DNA of 64,000 bases from Alphaproteobacteria bacterium (GTDB taxonomy: Bacteria; Pseudomonadota; Alphaproteobacteria; Micropepsales; Micropepsaceae), in NCBI GenBank assembly GCA_025350465.1, contig JANXXU010000008.1, positions 248,001 through 312,000 of the forward strand, read 5' to 3'. The translations under genes and the position numbers were made by a program. How positions within the stretch are numbered: the stretch's first letter is position 1; each line of letters starts with the position of its first letter. Positions 27,064-35,938 of the stretch are shown here, piece by piece. Under the pieces are notes generated by a model, which worked only from the letters and a program-made list of their open reading frames with translations, had not been told where the DNA came from and ran no database searches.

Positions 27064-27651
27064 CTAGTTGCGGTAACGCTCGCACTGGTCGTTGTAGCGC
27101 TCGTCATGATTGCGCTCGCAGAATTCCCGCCATTGATCCTGCCCCCAACGATCGTGGTTGTCCCAGTCGCCGCCGCGATCTCCGTCGTCGCCGCGATGGT
27201 CGCGATAGCGTTCGCACTGGCGATCATACCGGTCATCATGGTTGTGCCGGCAGAATTCGCGCCACCGATCGTCGTTGTCGTCGCGAAAACGCTCGCACTG
27301 GCGATCGTACCTATCGTCGTGATGATGGCGGCAGAATTCGCGCCACCGATCGTCGCCGTCGTCGCGATAGCGCTCGCACCGGCGATCATACCGGTCGTCG
27401 TGATGGTGACGGCAAAATTCGCGCCACCGATCGTCGCTCCAGCGGTCGTGATCGCCGTCGTTATCGTCTCTGTCGTCGCGATAGCGTTCGCAATAGGAAT
27501 TGTATTGCGGATCGTGATCGTGCGAGCAGTAGTAGCGCCATTGATCGTCTATGCTCCGGCCGTGATCGTCATCGCCGAAAGCGGGCGACAGCAGCATTCC
27601 TATTCCAAGCACTGCGCCGCAAAGTTTCGCGACGGTTGAAGCTTTCATCAT
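27064..27651 (-). CDS. Secreted Cys/His/Asp-rich repeat protein
   Basis: 195 aa from ATG at 27651 (GAGGA upstream; a second ATG follows directly). Signal peptide ends LLSPAFGDD. The rest is five repeats of about 27 residues: DD-x-WREFC-RHHHD-DRYD-RxCERYRD. Each has two Cys nine to eleven apart, two to three His and a cluster of Asp; repeats 2-4 are nearly identical at DNA level with an 81-base period, and acidic linkers separate repeats 1-2 and 4-5. Composition suggests metal binding or disulfide-stapled helices in the periplasm; this is inference. I know no named family for it. It ends at an intrinsic terminator. Confidence 0.78.
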   Translation of the reverse strand: MMKASTVAKLCGAVLGIGMLLSPAFGDDDHGRSIDDQWRYYCSHDHDPQYNSYCERYRDDRDDNDGDHDRWSDDRWREFCRHHHDDRYDRRCERYRDDGDDRWREFCRHHHDDRYDRQCERFRDDNDDRWREFCRHNHDDRYDRQCERYRDHRGDDGDRGGDWDNHDRWGQDQWREFCERNHDERYNDQCERYRN

Positions 27652-27968
27652 TGTTCCTCGTTGCTCAAGCAGCCCTGATGGCGGGCGTGGGCGCAAGTGT
27701 AACACCGGCGTACCGAGCCGGCATTGCTCTCGTCTAAAATCTCCGTAACTTCCGACATGCGGTGGTCAAGGGGCCTTTTTCCTTGATTGTCTCCGGCGGT
27801 CGTCGTCGAAGCGTATGTCGGCCCGTCAGGAAGTCGAGCCGGACGCCGGCGCGGAAAATCGAATTTTACTGAGCAGGTGCAGCAAACCGGCGCCCGGAGA
27901 AACGGCGTTACGGCGGTTGCCCAATGCGCGTAATCTGACAAAAGAATGAGTCGACCGGGGAGGGACAA

Positions 27969-28385
27969 ATGCAATTCGGCGAGTTCGGTTCAATCGAGAT
28001 GCAGATGCTATGGCTGAGTGCAGCGCTTGGCATCGTGCAATTTGTGCTGGTGATCGTGGCGAGCGGCTTGGCCGGTCGCACCAGCTGGGCAATTGGGCCT
28101 CGCGACGTCGCCGGCCCGCCGTTTGGCAAGGTCGGCGCCCGCTTGGATCGCGCGCTCGGCAATTTCGTCCAGACCTTCGCGCTCTTCGCTGCGGCGGTGC
28201 TTATCGCCAATACGCTCGGCAAGCACACGCCGATGTCGGTGTTGGGCGCGCAGGTTTATTTTTGGGGCAGGGTCGCTTATCTGCCGCTCTACGCGGCCGG
28301 CATACCGGTAGTGCGCACGTTGGTTTGGACGGCGTCGACCGCCGGCATCGTCATGGTCATGTTGGCCGTATATCCGGGGATGTGA
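27969..28385 (+). CDS. MAPEG family membrane protein
   Basis: 138 aa with four membrane segments. The MAPEG hallmark, an RLDRALGNFVQTFALFAAAVL stretch (residues about 56-75) linking helices 1 and 2, is present, as is the Arg-containing GRVAYLPLYAAGIP of helix 3. Members include glutathione S-transferase/peroxidase-like eicosanoid enzymes; bacterial short MAPEGs are mostly uncharacterised. ATG follows GGAGGGACAA. Convergent with the histidine kinase gene. Confidence 0.85.
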   Translation: MQFGEFGSIEMQMLWLSAALGIVQFVLVIVASGLAGRTSWAIGPRDVAGPPFGKVGARLDRALGNFVQTFALFAAAVLIANTLGKHTPMSVLGAQVYFWGRVAYLPLYAAGIPVVRTLVWTASTAGIVMVMLAVYPGM

Positions 28386-28413
28386 GACCCGAGCATTTGA
28401 AAACGCCTCCGTT

Positions 28414-30180
28414 CTAAGCGGCGTTCGAGGTGCGGCGCGCCGGCGGGAATTTGAGCGTCGCGCGCGTGCCCTTGCCGAGTTCGCTGTCAAGGATGAACGC
28501 GCCGCCGTGCAGTTCGATCAGCGACTTCACGATCGGCAGACCCAGGCCGGTGCCCCCTTGATGGCGCGCGCGGCCATCGTCGATTTGCGAGAACGGCGCT
28601 AGCGCTTTGGGGATATCGGCAGCGGCGATGCCGATCCCTGTGTCGACGACGCTGATGAAGATACCCCCGTCGTCGGCCCAGCCCGCTTCGACGGTGACTA
28701 CGCCGTCAGCCGGCGTGAATTTCACCGCGTTCGAGACAAGATTGACGATCATCTGAATTGCCGCGCGGCGATCCGCGACCAGCTTCGGCAAACTCGGCGC
28801 TACTTTGATGCTTGGTGTGGGCCCCACGCGATCGGCTTGCTTCGTCGTGCCGGCAAGGCGCACGGCCTCCGCGATCAAATCGCCGGCGTCGTTCGCTTCG
28901 AGACGCAAGTCGAGCTTCCCCGCTTCGATCTTCGAAAGGTCGAGGACGTCGCCGATCAGAGACAAGAGGTGTGCGCCGCTCTCCTGGATGATGCGGGCGT
29001 ATTCGATGTATTGGGGGCAACCTGCCGGTCCGAACGTTTCCCTCGAGATGATTTCCGAAAAGCCGAGAATCGCATTTAAGGGCGTGCGCAGCTCGTGGCT
29101 CATCGTCGCCAGAAAACGCGACTTGGCGACGTTGGCGGTCTCGGCCGCGTCGCGCGCGGCTGCCAGCGCGGCCTCGGTGGACTTTTGCGCGGAGATATCC
29201 TGGATGACCGAGAGGATAAGATCCTGCCCGGAGCTGTCGGTCAGTCGGCGGCCTTGCAGCAACACCGGAAACCGCACGCCGCCCTTGCGGATATATTCTT
29301 TTTCGTATGGTCCATAGCGCCCATGCGTGCGCAGTGATTCAAGCTGTCGCGCTTCATCGGCGTCGTATTCGCGCGGCGTGATGTCCCAATAGGTGAGGTT
29401 GGCGAACTCGGCTTCCGTGTAACCGATCATTTCGAACAGCGCCTTGCTGCCGATAAGGAAGCGTCCGTCCGCCATGCGATTGACCGCGATGCCGACAGGC
29501 GCGAGCGCAAAGAGCGTGCGGAAGCGCTCTTCGTTCTCGCGCAAAATTGCATCGGCCTCTTGCGCCCGGTGCAGATTGTGCTCCGCTTCTTCTCGTGCCC
29601 GAAGTTCGTTGCCGCGGAGCTCTTGATTGCGCAGGAGCGCCATGCGCTTCCAAACGAATGTCGCGACGGCAACCGCCGTCGCCTCGAACAAATGCACCGC
29701 GTAGTGGATCCATAGGTCCGCGGCGCCGTCGTGCACGGCGAATGCGCAGGCTATCGCGAAGAACGTCATTGCTATGACGGCGAAGAATTCCGCGTAACCG
29801 ATCAGCGCGATGCCGGCCACGATGACGACGATGGCGAGATTGGTCGTCTGCATCGCGTCGCCCGACAGCCAAAGGTGCAGGGCGCTGTTGAACCAGGCGC
29901 AGAACACGACGATGAACATGGCCCAGCGCAACGCGGCGCGCGGCAAGAGCCTGCGTTGCAGTCCGGCATGAAAGCCGCTGAACAGCAGGGTCGTCACCGT
30001 CGCCACGGCAAAGAGCGGTTCTCGCAAGCCCGCAGGCTGGACCGCGAGATGCAACACCGCGAGGAAGGCATAGACGCAAGCGCCGATGAGCAACGCGCTC
30101 TTGGCGATCTCGTGAAATCCAGGCACGAGATCGGCCATTTGAGCGGCGGTCATTCTGCGCAGCGCGAGCGACAGAGACAT
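28414..30180 (-). CDS. PAS-domain sensor histidine kinase
   Basis: 588 aa. Residues 25-180 hold five or six membrane helices; a short coiled segment (185-215) leads to a PAS/PAC domain (about 218-335, with GRFLIGSKALFEMIGY and DISAQK). HisKA contains SHELRTPLN with phospho-acceptor His362; the HATPase part has NLVSNAVKFT, DTGIGI and GTGLGLPIVKSLIELHGG. No receiver domain and no response regulator gene is adjacent, so it is an orphan kinase. Its input is probably the membrane region or a PAS ligand. Confidence 0.92.
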   Translation of the reverse strand: MSLSLALRRMTAAQMADLVPGFHEIAKSALLIGACVYAFLAVLHLAVQPAGLREPLFAVATVTTLLFSGFHAGLQRRLLPRAALRWAMFIVVFCAWFNSALHLWLSGDAMQTTNLAIVVIVAGIALIGYAEFFAVIAMTFFAIACAFAVHDGAADLWIHYAVHLFEATAVAVATFVWKRMALLRNQELRGNELRAREEAEHNLHRAQEADAILRENEERFRTLFALAPVGIAVNRMADGRFLIGSKALFEMIGYTEAEFANLTYWDITPREYDADEARQLESLRTHGRYGPYEKEYIRKGGVRFPVLLQGRRLTDSSGQDLILSVIQDISAQKSTEAALAAARDAAETANVAKSRFLATMSHELRTPLNAILGFSEIISRETFGPAGCPQYIEYARIIQESGAHLLSLIGDVLDLSKIEAGKLDLRLEANDAGDLIAEAVRLAGTTKQADRVGPTPSIKVAPSLPKLVADRRAAIQMIVNLVSNAVKFTPADGVVTVEAGWADDGGIFISVVDTGIGIAAADIPKALAPFSQIDDGRARHQGGTGLGLPIVKSLIELHGGAFILDSELGKGTRATLKFPPARRTSNAA

Positions 30181-30252
30181 GAGCGTCAGTCCGGGGTCGA
30201 CTCCCCACTCTCGACTGCCGCGCCCTAATTCCAGGTGTAGAGCACGTGAAAT

Positions 30253-30807
30253 TTACGGTCTGTTAACGCCCGTCATGTCGGCGCGCGCCTCGTGCCCCTC
30301 GAAGGCGGCGCGCATATAGGTGACGATCTCCCAGATTTCGCGATCCGAAAGGTCGGGCTCCTTGAAACTCGGCATATCGGTGCCGAAGCGCCGCCCGCCT
30401 TCCGAGATCGTCCACAGCAGGAAATCGTCGGCCGCATCCGGACTCGACAGGCTGCCCGCGAGGTCGGCCGGGCGCTGGCGCAATTGGCCGCTCGCCTGAC
30501 CGTTGCCGAGACCCATCGGACCATGACAGATCGCGCAGCGCAGGTCGTAGAGATCCGCGCCCGCGAGCACCAATGCAATACTGGGCTGATAGGGATTGCG
30601 TTTGCCGCGATACGCGGCCGGCACGCCTTCGCGCCGGAAATAGGCGTGACGGGCGGCGCTTTTGACCGTTTCCGACGCCCGCTCGGCGAACACGCCCGGC
30701 CAGCCTCGACAGATGCCGGGACCAAGGAAACTGCCGCAGCCAAGCGTCAATGTGAGGGCGATGACGAGCGCCGCGCCCCCGGCTCCTGCGATAGCGCACT
30801 TGAACAT
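30253..30807 (-). CDS. Monoheme c-type cytochrome
   Basis: 184 aa; ATG with GGAGGAACTCCC upstream. Hydrophobic N-terminus (signal or anchor, about 5-24). Single heme motif CAICH at 91-95 followed by GPMGLGNG; a plausible axial Met is in TDMPSF. The domain resembles cbb3-CcoP-like or SoxX-like cytochrome c class I folds. It is 111 bp downstream of a second cytochrome gene on the same strand; they may be one electron-transfer unit. Confidence 0.87.
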   Translation of the reverse strand: MFKCAIAGAGGAALVIALTLTLGCGSFLGPGICRGWPGVFAERASETVKSAARHAYFRREGVPAAYRGKRNPYQPSIALVLAGADLYDLRCAICHGPMGLGNGQASGQLRQRPADLAGSLSSPDAADDFLLWTISEGGRRFGTDMPSFKEPDLSDREIWEIVTYMRAAFEGHEARADMTGVNRP

Positions 30808-30918
30808 TGGGAGTTCCTCCGCCGATCGATTTGATAATCATGTCGATTCAGGCGCCGGCTGAACATGCGCTAGATCAAGCGAGCGCCGCCCATCGCACCG
30901 CAATGGCTCGGGACCGCG

Positions 30919-31587
30919 CTAGTCCTTCGGCGCGGGATGCGCCGGCGTAGCGATCGAGTCGAGGAAGGCCAGGAAGTCGGTGATCTCTTGGTCGTTCAAG
31001 CGCATCTCGAAGCGCACGCCCGAGCGGTCATGCTCGGCCAGGATGCCCACATGGAGGGCTTGCGCCAGCTGATCGCGCTTCCAGCGCCGCCCGAGATTGC
31101 GGAAAGGCTGCGCGCCGGGGTAGGGGCTCGCACCGGCTTTGGCGATCGAATGACAACGCGCGCAACGTTCCTCGACCAACAACCGTCCCGGCTCGCGCAC
31201 TTGGATCGATTCGAGAAAGGCGATCAGCGCGTCCGTGCCCGCCGGGTTGAAATGGAAATTCGGCATCGGTGCGTGAGCGACGCCCATCCCGTCGATCAGC
31301 TCGCGCGCAAGCGTCTGCGACTTGTACCGCGAGAGGACCGTGCGAAACGCCGGTGCGCGACGATTGGGGCTTGCGTCGCTGTCTCCGGTCGCATGGCAGC
31401 GCGCGCAGTTCCTCTCGGCAATATCGTGTCCGTCTTCGATGAGCGCTGCGTCGGAGACAGGCGATGAGGTCGGCGCGTCGGCGCGCGCGCTCGCGCCGGC
31501 CGAAGGCGCCGGCCGGTCGTCACCTTGCATGCAAGCGCCGAGCGCAAGAAGCGCGCTTGTCGCAACAACCGCTATGCGCGTTCGCAT
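30919..31587 (-). CDS. Diheme cytochrome c lipoprotein
   Basis: 222 aa. Signal with lipobox LGAC (Cys19 lipidation site), then a Pro/Ala linker and two cytochrome domains with CARCH at 61-65 and CARCH at 142-146. Axial Met candidates are in HAPMPNF and in the second domain before ITDFLAFL. ATG follows GAGAGGAACGAC. Likely anchored to a membrane facing the periplasm; donor and acceptor unknown. No oxidase or dehydrogenase subunit lies beside it. Confidence 0.88.
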   Translation of the reverse strand: MRTRIAVVATSALLALGACMQGDDRPAPSAGASARADAPTSSPVSDAALIEDGHDIAERNCARCHATGDSDASPNRRAPAFRTVLSRYKSQTLARELIDGMGVAHAPMPNFHFNPAGTDALIAFLESIQVREPGRLLVEERCARCHSIAKAGASPYPGAQPFRNLGRRWKRDQLAQALHVGILAEHDRSGVRFEMRLNDQEITDFLAFLDSIATPAHPAPKD

Positions 31588-32021
31588 GTCGTTCCTCTCA
31601 AGCGGGCCCGATTCTAGTCCGCGTCATCTAACAGGTTCGCCGCTGTGTTTGGTAGGCAGGCGCGTCACTCGCGCCTCGCGAATGCACGCCAATTTCCGCG
31701 AACAGCGGCACCCGCCTATGGGTGCCGGGTTCCCGGTCCTCATTTTTTCCGTCGATCAGTTCGCGGAACCGCGTAGAGGCGTCGCAAGCGCCACGGCACC
31801 GAGCGCGGCGGCTGCCAAAATCCTCATCGCCGATCTTGAAGCAATCTTTGCCGCGGATTGACGCCTACGGCGCGGCGCGCGGGGGCTCCGAACGGTCCAC
31901 ATCGACGATATGCTCCCGCCTGGGTGGTGGCGAACTCTAGCCACAACTCGCCGTCAAGGTGCGTTGCCGCTCGAGAACCGGTATGTTAGCCAACGAAATT
32001 CGAGAAAATTGGGGGCCGAGC
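31588..32021. other. Intergenic region with relic and hairpin
   Basis: No full gene. A 23-codon minus-strand frame (31756-31827) encodes only a signal-peptide-like sequence and stops. A 7-bp hairpin GGCACCC / GGGTGCC (31707-31713 and 31720-31726) with nearby CCGGGTTCCCGG lies downstream of it. The three frames read across 31620-31760 all remain open for long stretches, as repetitive elements of Rhizobiales often do. Confidence 0.35.
31756..31827 (-). pseudogene. Signal-peptide relic
   Basis: ATG at 31827 leads into MRILAAAALGAVALATP and a TGA after 23 codons. The same frame continues open after the TGA with Cys-rich sequence for 43 codons. It could be the remains of a small secreted protein. 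Confidence 0.25.
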
Positions 32022-32492
32022 ATGGGAAGAGTGGCTTTGTTCTTGACGGTCTTTGCGACCGTTGCGCTGGCGCCCACGCTTGCCGACGACTTGATTCTTC
32101 CCGGAAAAAGTATTGGCCCCGTGGTGATCGGGATGTCGGCGCAAGAACTCTATCGCGCGCTCGGCGAACCGCGCTCCAGCGACGTCGGCGAAGACAAGAC
32201 GTCTTACGTTTACGACGGCTTGCAGGTCGGGGTTGAGAACGACAGCCAGCTCGTCTATCGCGTCTTCGCAACTTCGCCGAAATACAAACTGGTAAAGGGC
32301 GTGGCGGTCGGCTCCTCCGCTCTCGCGGTCGTTGCCGCTTATGGCGAGCCAGACGAGCGCGACGAAACGCCCGCCGGCGACAAGACGTTTTGCTACGGCA
32401 ATTTCGAACTCTATCTTAAGGCCGGCAGCGTCGCCGCGATCATGGTGTCGAAGGGCGGCTGCGATACCGGTTTTCTCTATTATTTTCATTAG
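32022..32492 (+). CDS. Exported protein, SmpA/OmlA-like hypothetical
   Basis: 156 aa from the ATG at 32022, preceded by GGGGGCCGAG. Signal peptide (VALFLTVFATVALAPTLAD). The mature part begins LPGKSIGPVVIGMSAQELYRALGEP, the strand-turn-helix seen twice in small beta-alpha periplasmic domains, and repeats it in GVAVGSSALAVVAAYGEP. Ends with a Cys pair (CYGN and CDTG). The internal duplication suggests two BLIP/SmpA-like halves. Function unknown. Confidence 0.7.
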   Translation: MGRVALFLTVFATVALAPTLADDLILPGKSIGPVVIGMSAQELYRALGEPRSSDVGEDKTSYVYDGLQVGVENDSQLVYRVFATSPKYKLVKGVAVGSSALAVVAAYGEPDERDETPAGDKTFCYGNFELYLKAGSVAAIMVSKGGCDTGFLYYFH

Positions 32493-32949
32493 TCACGCGC
32501 TCACTGGGGCGGGCGCGTCGAACGCGATATCACCACCGCGCAAGGACTCTTTGCCGCCCTCAACTCCTCCGACGATTGAGGCGCGGCGCTAGGTTCCTCA
32601 GCGGTCAACCGCAGATTTACATCAAGACAGCCGGCAGCGGCACCAAGCGCGCCCACGCCCTGCGATTGTCATTCCCGCGCAGGCGGGAATCCAGTCCCCT
32701 AAGAATGGCTCTTTTCCAAAGAGGACCATTACTCCTGCCGTGCAGATTTCATTCTGGATGCCCGCCGCCGCGGGCATGACAGTAAGAAGGCGAGCGCCAT
32801 CCATCCGCGCTTTCGACCTCCGCCCAGACGGCAAATGCTGCAAGCCTTCGGAACGGGTCGAAAGGTCAGTCACTCACAGACAAGTTTACAAAACAAACTA
32901 GGCCGTGTATATGGGTAAGGACGATGGGGCCAAGAAGGAGAGGTGTACC
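32493..32949. other. Gene-free region with REP-like element
   Basis: About 450 bases holding the palindromic repeat at 32666-32781. Otherwise no frame with a start and ribosome binding site; the last 40 bases provide the leader of the acyltransferase gene. Confidence 0.45.
32666..32781. repeat. REP-like palindromic element, copy 1
   Basis: Left arm TTGTCATTCCCGCGCAGGCG continuing to CCAG (32666-32694) and right arm CTGGATGCCCGCCGCCGCGG continuing to GACA (32754-32781) are inverted copies with about 59 bases between. The left arm contains its own ATTCCCGC / GCGGGAAT hairpin. The same element occurs at 59282-59351, so it is a dispersed repeat. Confidence 0.75.
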
Positions 32950-34203
32950 GTGGGTAGACACTTGACGTTCAAGGACGAGGTCGCCCTGCCGCCGCCGGCT
33001 CGCGCGCGAGAAACGGCCGAAAGCGACATCTCCGAGCGCAACATCCCCATCGGTTATCTGCGCGCCTTCGTGACCGTGCTTGTGGTCGCGCATCACTCTT
33101 TGATTGCCTATCATCCCGACGCGCCGGCGCCCTCCGCCGCATGGAGTCTGCCGCCGCTTTTCTGGGGCGCGTTTCCGATCGTCGATCACGAGCGCGTGCC
33201 CGGCTTCGGTTTGCTGATCGGCTTCAACGACATCTTTTTCATGTCGCTGATGTTTTTCATCTCCGGGCTGTTCGTGTGGCAGAGCTTGACGCGCAAAGGT
33301 ACGTTCGCCTTTGTTCGCGATCGCCTCGTGCGTCTGGGCTTGCCGTTTGCGATTGCGGCATCGCTCCTCGCGCCCCTTGCTTATTATCCCTCGTACCTGC
33401 AAAGCGGCGGCAATCCGGACTTTGCCGCTTATTTTCAAACGTGGATCAACTTGCCGAATTGGCCGGCGGGACCGGCTTGGTTCGTCTGGCTGCTGCTCGC
33501 CTTCGGCATCGTTGCCGCCTTTATTCACGCGATCGCGCCACGCTTCGGCGAAGCGCTCGGTCGACTCTCCTCAAGCGCCGACCGAAAGCCCGCGGCCTAC
33601 ATTCGTGGCCTCATCCTGATCTCGGCGATCGGCTACCTGGCGATGAATTTCTACCTCGGCTACGACGCCTGGGTTGCCTGGGGCCCGTTCACCGTTCAGG
33701 CTGGGCGCATCTTGCACTACGCCGTCTATTTCTTTGCCGGTATCGGCGTCGGCGCTTATGGCCTCGATCGGGGTTTGCTCGATTCCAGCGGAAAATTGGC
33801 CCGGCGCTGGTGGCTGTGGCTGCCCTCGGCGATGGTCGGCTTCGGCGCACTCGCGGCTGCGTTCATCGCCGCGATAGGCGCCAAGTTTCAGCCTCTAGTC
33901 GTCTGGCAGCCGATGCTCTGCGCGCTGTTCGCGATCTCCTGCGCCGTGACGTCGTTCGCTTTCGTCGCTTTTTTCCTGCGCTTCTTCAAGCGGCCAAGGC
34001 CGGTCTTCGACAGTCTGAGTCGCAACGCCTACGGCATCTATCTCACGCATTATGTCTTTGCCGTGTGGCTGCAATTCGCGCTGCTCAAGGCGCCGCTCAC
34101 CGGCATCGAGAAGGGCGGAATCGTCTTCGCCACGGCGTTGATCTTGAGCTGGGCGACGACGGCGCTGTTGCGCAGCTTTCCCCTAATCGCGCGAGTCATC
34201 TAA
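32950..34203 (+). CDS. Acyltransferase 3 family membrane protein
   Basis: 417 aa from GTG at 32950, which has AAGGAGAGG at the right distance; in-frame starts at 32905/32911 lie upstream of that site. About ten membrane helices. The N-terminal motif RNIPIGYLRAFVTVLVVAHHS contains the conserved R...HH of OafA/MdoC-type acyltransferases, which acylate surface sugars or glucans. FFMSLMFFISGLFVW and NAYGIYLTHYVFAVW near the end are also typical. No glycan synthesis genes are nearby. Confidence 0.83.
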   Translation: MGRHLTFKDEVALPPPARARETAESDISERNIPIGYLRAFVTVLVVAHHSLIAYHPDAPAPSAAWSLPPLFWGAFPIVDHERVPGFGLLIGFNDIFFMSLMFFISGLFVWQSLTRKGTFAFVRDRLVRLGLPFAIAASLLAPLAYYPSYLQSGGNPDFAAYFQTWINLPNWPAGPAWFVWLLLAFGIVAAFIHAIAPRFGEALGRLSSSADRKPAAYIRGLILISAIGYLAMNFYLGYDAWVAWGPFTVQAGRILHYAVYFFAGIGVGAYGLDRGLLDSSGKLARRWWLWLPSAMVGFGALAAAFIAAIGAKFQPLVVWQPMLCALFAISCAVTSFAFVAFFLRFFKRPRPVFDSLSRNAYGIYLTHYVFAVWLQFALLKAPLTGIEKGGIVFATALILSWATTALLRSFPLIARVI

Positions 34204-34228
34204 CGTGGCACCAACGGGAGCGATCCGA

Positions 34229-34846
34229 ATGAGCGGCGACAGCCAAAGCGTGCACGATGACCTGGCCTTCATGCGGTCCGTGGTCGAGGCCGGCAACAGC
34301 CGCACGGCGATGGCGGGCGGATTTATCTTCTTCGCCGGTGGTTTGATCTACGGCCTGCAATGCCTGGTGCAGTGGCTCGGCCTGATCGGCATCTTACCGT
34401 TGTCGCAGACCGGTTGGCTCGTCACGGGCCTCGGCCCCACCGCGATCTTTCTCATTGTTCTCGGCTGGTTCGTGTGGCGGACGCGGGGGATGATTCAACC
34501 GCGTGTCCAACGCGCGATCAATGCTGCATTCGCTGCTGCCGGTACGACCAACGTCGCGATTCTGATCGTCGTCGGCACGCTCGCCGCCCGCAAAGACAGC
34601 GGCGAGATCTGGGAGCTCTATCCATGCGTCGTCTTCGCGCTTCAGGGAGCCGCGTGGCTCGTCGCCTTCATGCTGCGCCGTCGCACCTGGCTCTTGGCGG
34701 TGGCGCTCGGCTGGTTTGCGAGCGCGATCCTCCTCGGCTTTCTTATCGGCACGACAACGTTTGTACTCGTGGCGGCGCTCGCCCTCTTGGGACTCATGGC
34801 GCTACCGGGGCTCGTGATGATGCGCCTTGCGCAGCGTGCGGAGTAG
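34229..34846 (+). CDS. Membrane protein paired with winged-helix regulator
   Basis: 205 aa from the ATG at 34229 (CGGGAGCGATCC upstream). Soluble start (SGDSQSVHDDLAFMRSVVEAG) then five hydrophobic segments between 30 and 200. It is 10 bp upstream of a MarR/ArsR-like regulator; this pair (six-helix membrane protein with N-terminal DLAFMRSLVE motif plus a PF13601-like regulator) recurs in Proteobacteria. Function unknown. Confidence 0.75.
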   Translation: MSGDSQSVHDDLAFMRSVVEAGNSRTAMAGGFIFFAGGLIYGLQCLVQWLGLIGILPLSQTGWLVTGLGPTAIFLIVLGWFVWRTRGMIQPRVQRAINAAFAAAGTTNVAILIVVGTLAARKDSGEIWELYPCVVFALQGAAWLVAFMLRRRTWLLAVALGWFASAILLGFLIGTTTFVLVAALALLGLMALPGLVMMRLAQRAE

Positions 34847-34855
34847 GGCGGCGCG

Positions 34856-35152
34856 ATGGCGGCTTTCGACATCGCCAAGATCGACGATGTCATTCATGGG
34901 CGTCTGCGCCTTGGTGTCATGGCGTATCTCGCCGACGCGGAAGTCGCCGACTTCAATGAACTAAAGGCGGTTCTGCAAGCCACGCAGGGCAATCTCTCGG
35001 TCCACCTGCGCAAGCTCGAGGACGCGGGCTACGTCAAGATCGACAAGAGCTTCTTCGCGAGGAAACCGCTGACCCGCGTGCGCCTGACCGGCGCCGGGCG
35101 CAAGGCGTTCGCCAACTACCTCGCTGCGATCGCGAAGTTGGTAGGGGAGTAA
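34856..35152 (+). CDS. Winged-helix transcriptional regulator
   Basis: 98 aa, one winged-helix domain: IDDVIHGRLRLGVMAYLA, then FNELKAVLQATQGNLSVHLRKLEDAGYVKIDKSF and the wing KPLTRVRLTGAGRKAF. This matches the PF13601 type of small MarR-like regulators. Cotranscribed with the membrane protein upstream and convergent with the gene at 35165. Confidence 0.88.
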   Translation: MAAFDIAKIDDVIHGRLRLGVMAYLADAEVADFNELKAVLQATQGNLSVHLRKLEDAGYVKIDKSFFARKPLTRVRLTGAGRKAFANYLAAIAKLVGE

Positions 35153-35164
35153 GTCGCCTCGTCT

Positions 35165-35545
35165 CTAGAACAGTTTTCGCCCCGGCGAGATCAGCATTGC
35201 GGCGTAAATCAACCCGCAGCCCGTGGCGATAACGACCAGCGCAATCAAGAAGCCAAGACCACCGCCCGCCGTTGCGCTGCCCAGAGCCAACAGTCCTAAC
35301 AGTAGGATGATCCCCGCGCTTATGAGGGTCGTGATCTTCGCCACGCCCAGGTCGCCTGCGAGGGTCCTCATATAACCGAAATATCCAAGCGCGCCGGCAA
35401 TTGCGAAATCGATGACGCCCCAAACAATGCCGCCAAGAATGAAGGCGAGCAGACCCATAACGCCCATGACGATCGCGCCGCCCAACATCAGCTGGGTCGC
35501 GAGTTTTTTGTCTGTGTCGCTCGCAGGAACCAAAGGTGCGCTCAC
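35165..35545 (-). CDS. Four-helix membrane protein
   Basis: 126 aa, GTG start with GAGAGGAGAACTCTT upstream. Hydrophobic segments at about 19-38, 41-62, 74-96 and 98-118, Gly-rich (GSATAGGGLGF). No recognised family. Stands between the winged-helix gene and the cold-shock gene. Confidence 0.65.
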   Translation of the reverse strand: MSAPLVPASDTDKKLATQLMLGGAIVMGVMGLLAFILGGIVWGVIDFAIAGALGYFGYMRTLAGDLGVAKITTLISAGIILLLGLLALGSATAGGGLGFLIALVVIATGCGLIYAAMLISPGRKLF

Positions 35546-35676
35546 AAGAGTTCTCCTCTCTGTTTGATCGTGTTGGGCCCCTCGATTCTGACCTTACAAA
35601 AGTGTAACAAACGAAGAGGGGGCAAGCCACGCAATCCTTGGCGGGTCGACGCAACTTCGGCGCGCAGCCGGCCATG

Positions 35677-35712
35677 AAAAAAGGTGGCCGAACTCGCGCT
35701 CGACCACCTCTT
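35677..35712 (-). terminator. Rho-independent terminator of cold-shock gene
   Basis: On the minus strand AGGTGGTCGA and TTCGGCCACCT form a stem (GU pairs inside) followed by TTTTTT (AAAAAA at 35677-35682 on the plus strand). It starts about 17 bases after the stop codon of the cold-shock gene. Confidence 0.75.
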
Positions 35713-35728
35713 CATTCAAGTAAAATTC

Positions 35729-35938
35729 TTAGGCCGCGCTGAGATTGACGGCCTTGGAGCCGCGTGCGTCGGCTTCAGTGTCGAATTTCACGCGCTGACC
35801 TTCCGTCAGAGCGCGCATTCCGGCCTGCTCGACCGCGGTCGCATGGACGAACACGTCCTTGCCGCCGCCGTCCGGCGCGATGAAGCCAAAACCTTTTGCG
35901 GTATTGAAGAACTTAACGGTACCCGTCTTCGAAGACAT
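35729..35938 (-). CDS. cspA: Cold-shock protein
   Basis: 69 aa, one cold-shock domain with both RNA-binding motifs: KGFGFIAP (RNP1) and VFVHATAV (RNP2). It begins TGTVKFFN and ends KAVNLSAA. Binds single-stranded RNA/DNA and prevents RNA folding. ATG follows AAGGAATGACTC. The 200-base upstream interval with AT-rich TATATATGCG near 36110 could be the long 5' leader usual for this family; a clean terminator follows. Confidence 0.94.
   Translation of the reverse strand: MSSKTGTVKFFNTAKGFGFIAPDGGGKDVFVHATAVEQAGMRALTEGQRVKFDTEADARGSKAVNLSAA

Noticed and set aside
27064-27651. CRISPR-like or satellite array
   Set aside because: The 81-base repeats are in frame, encode conserved protein units and have no unique spacers.
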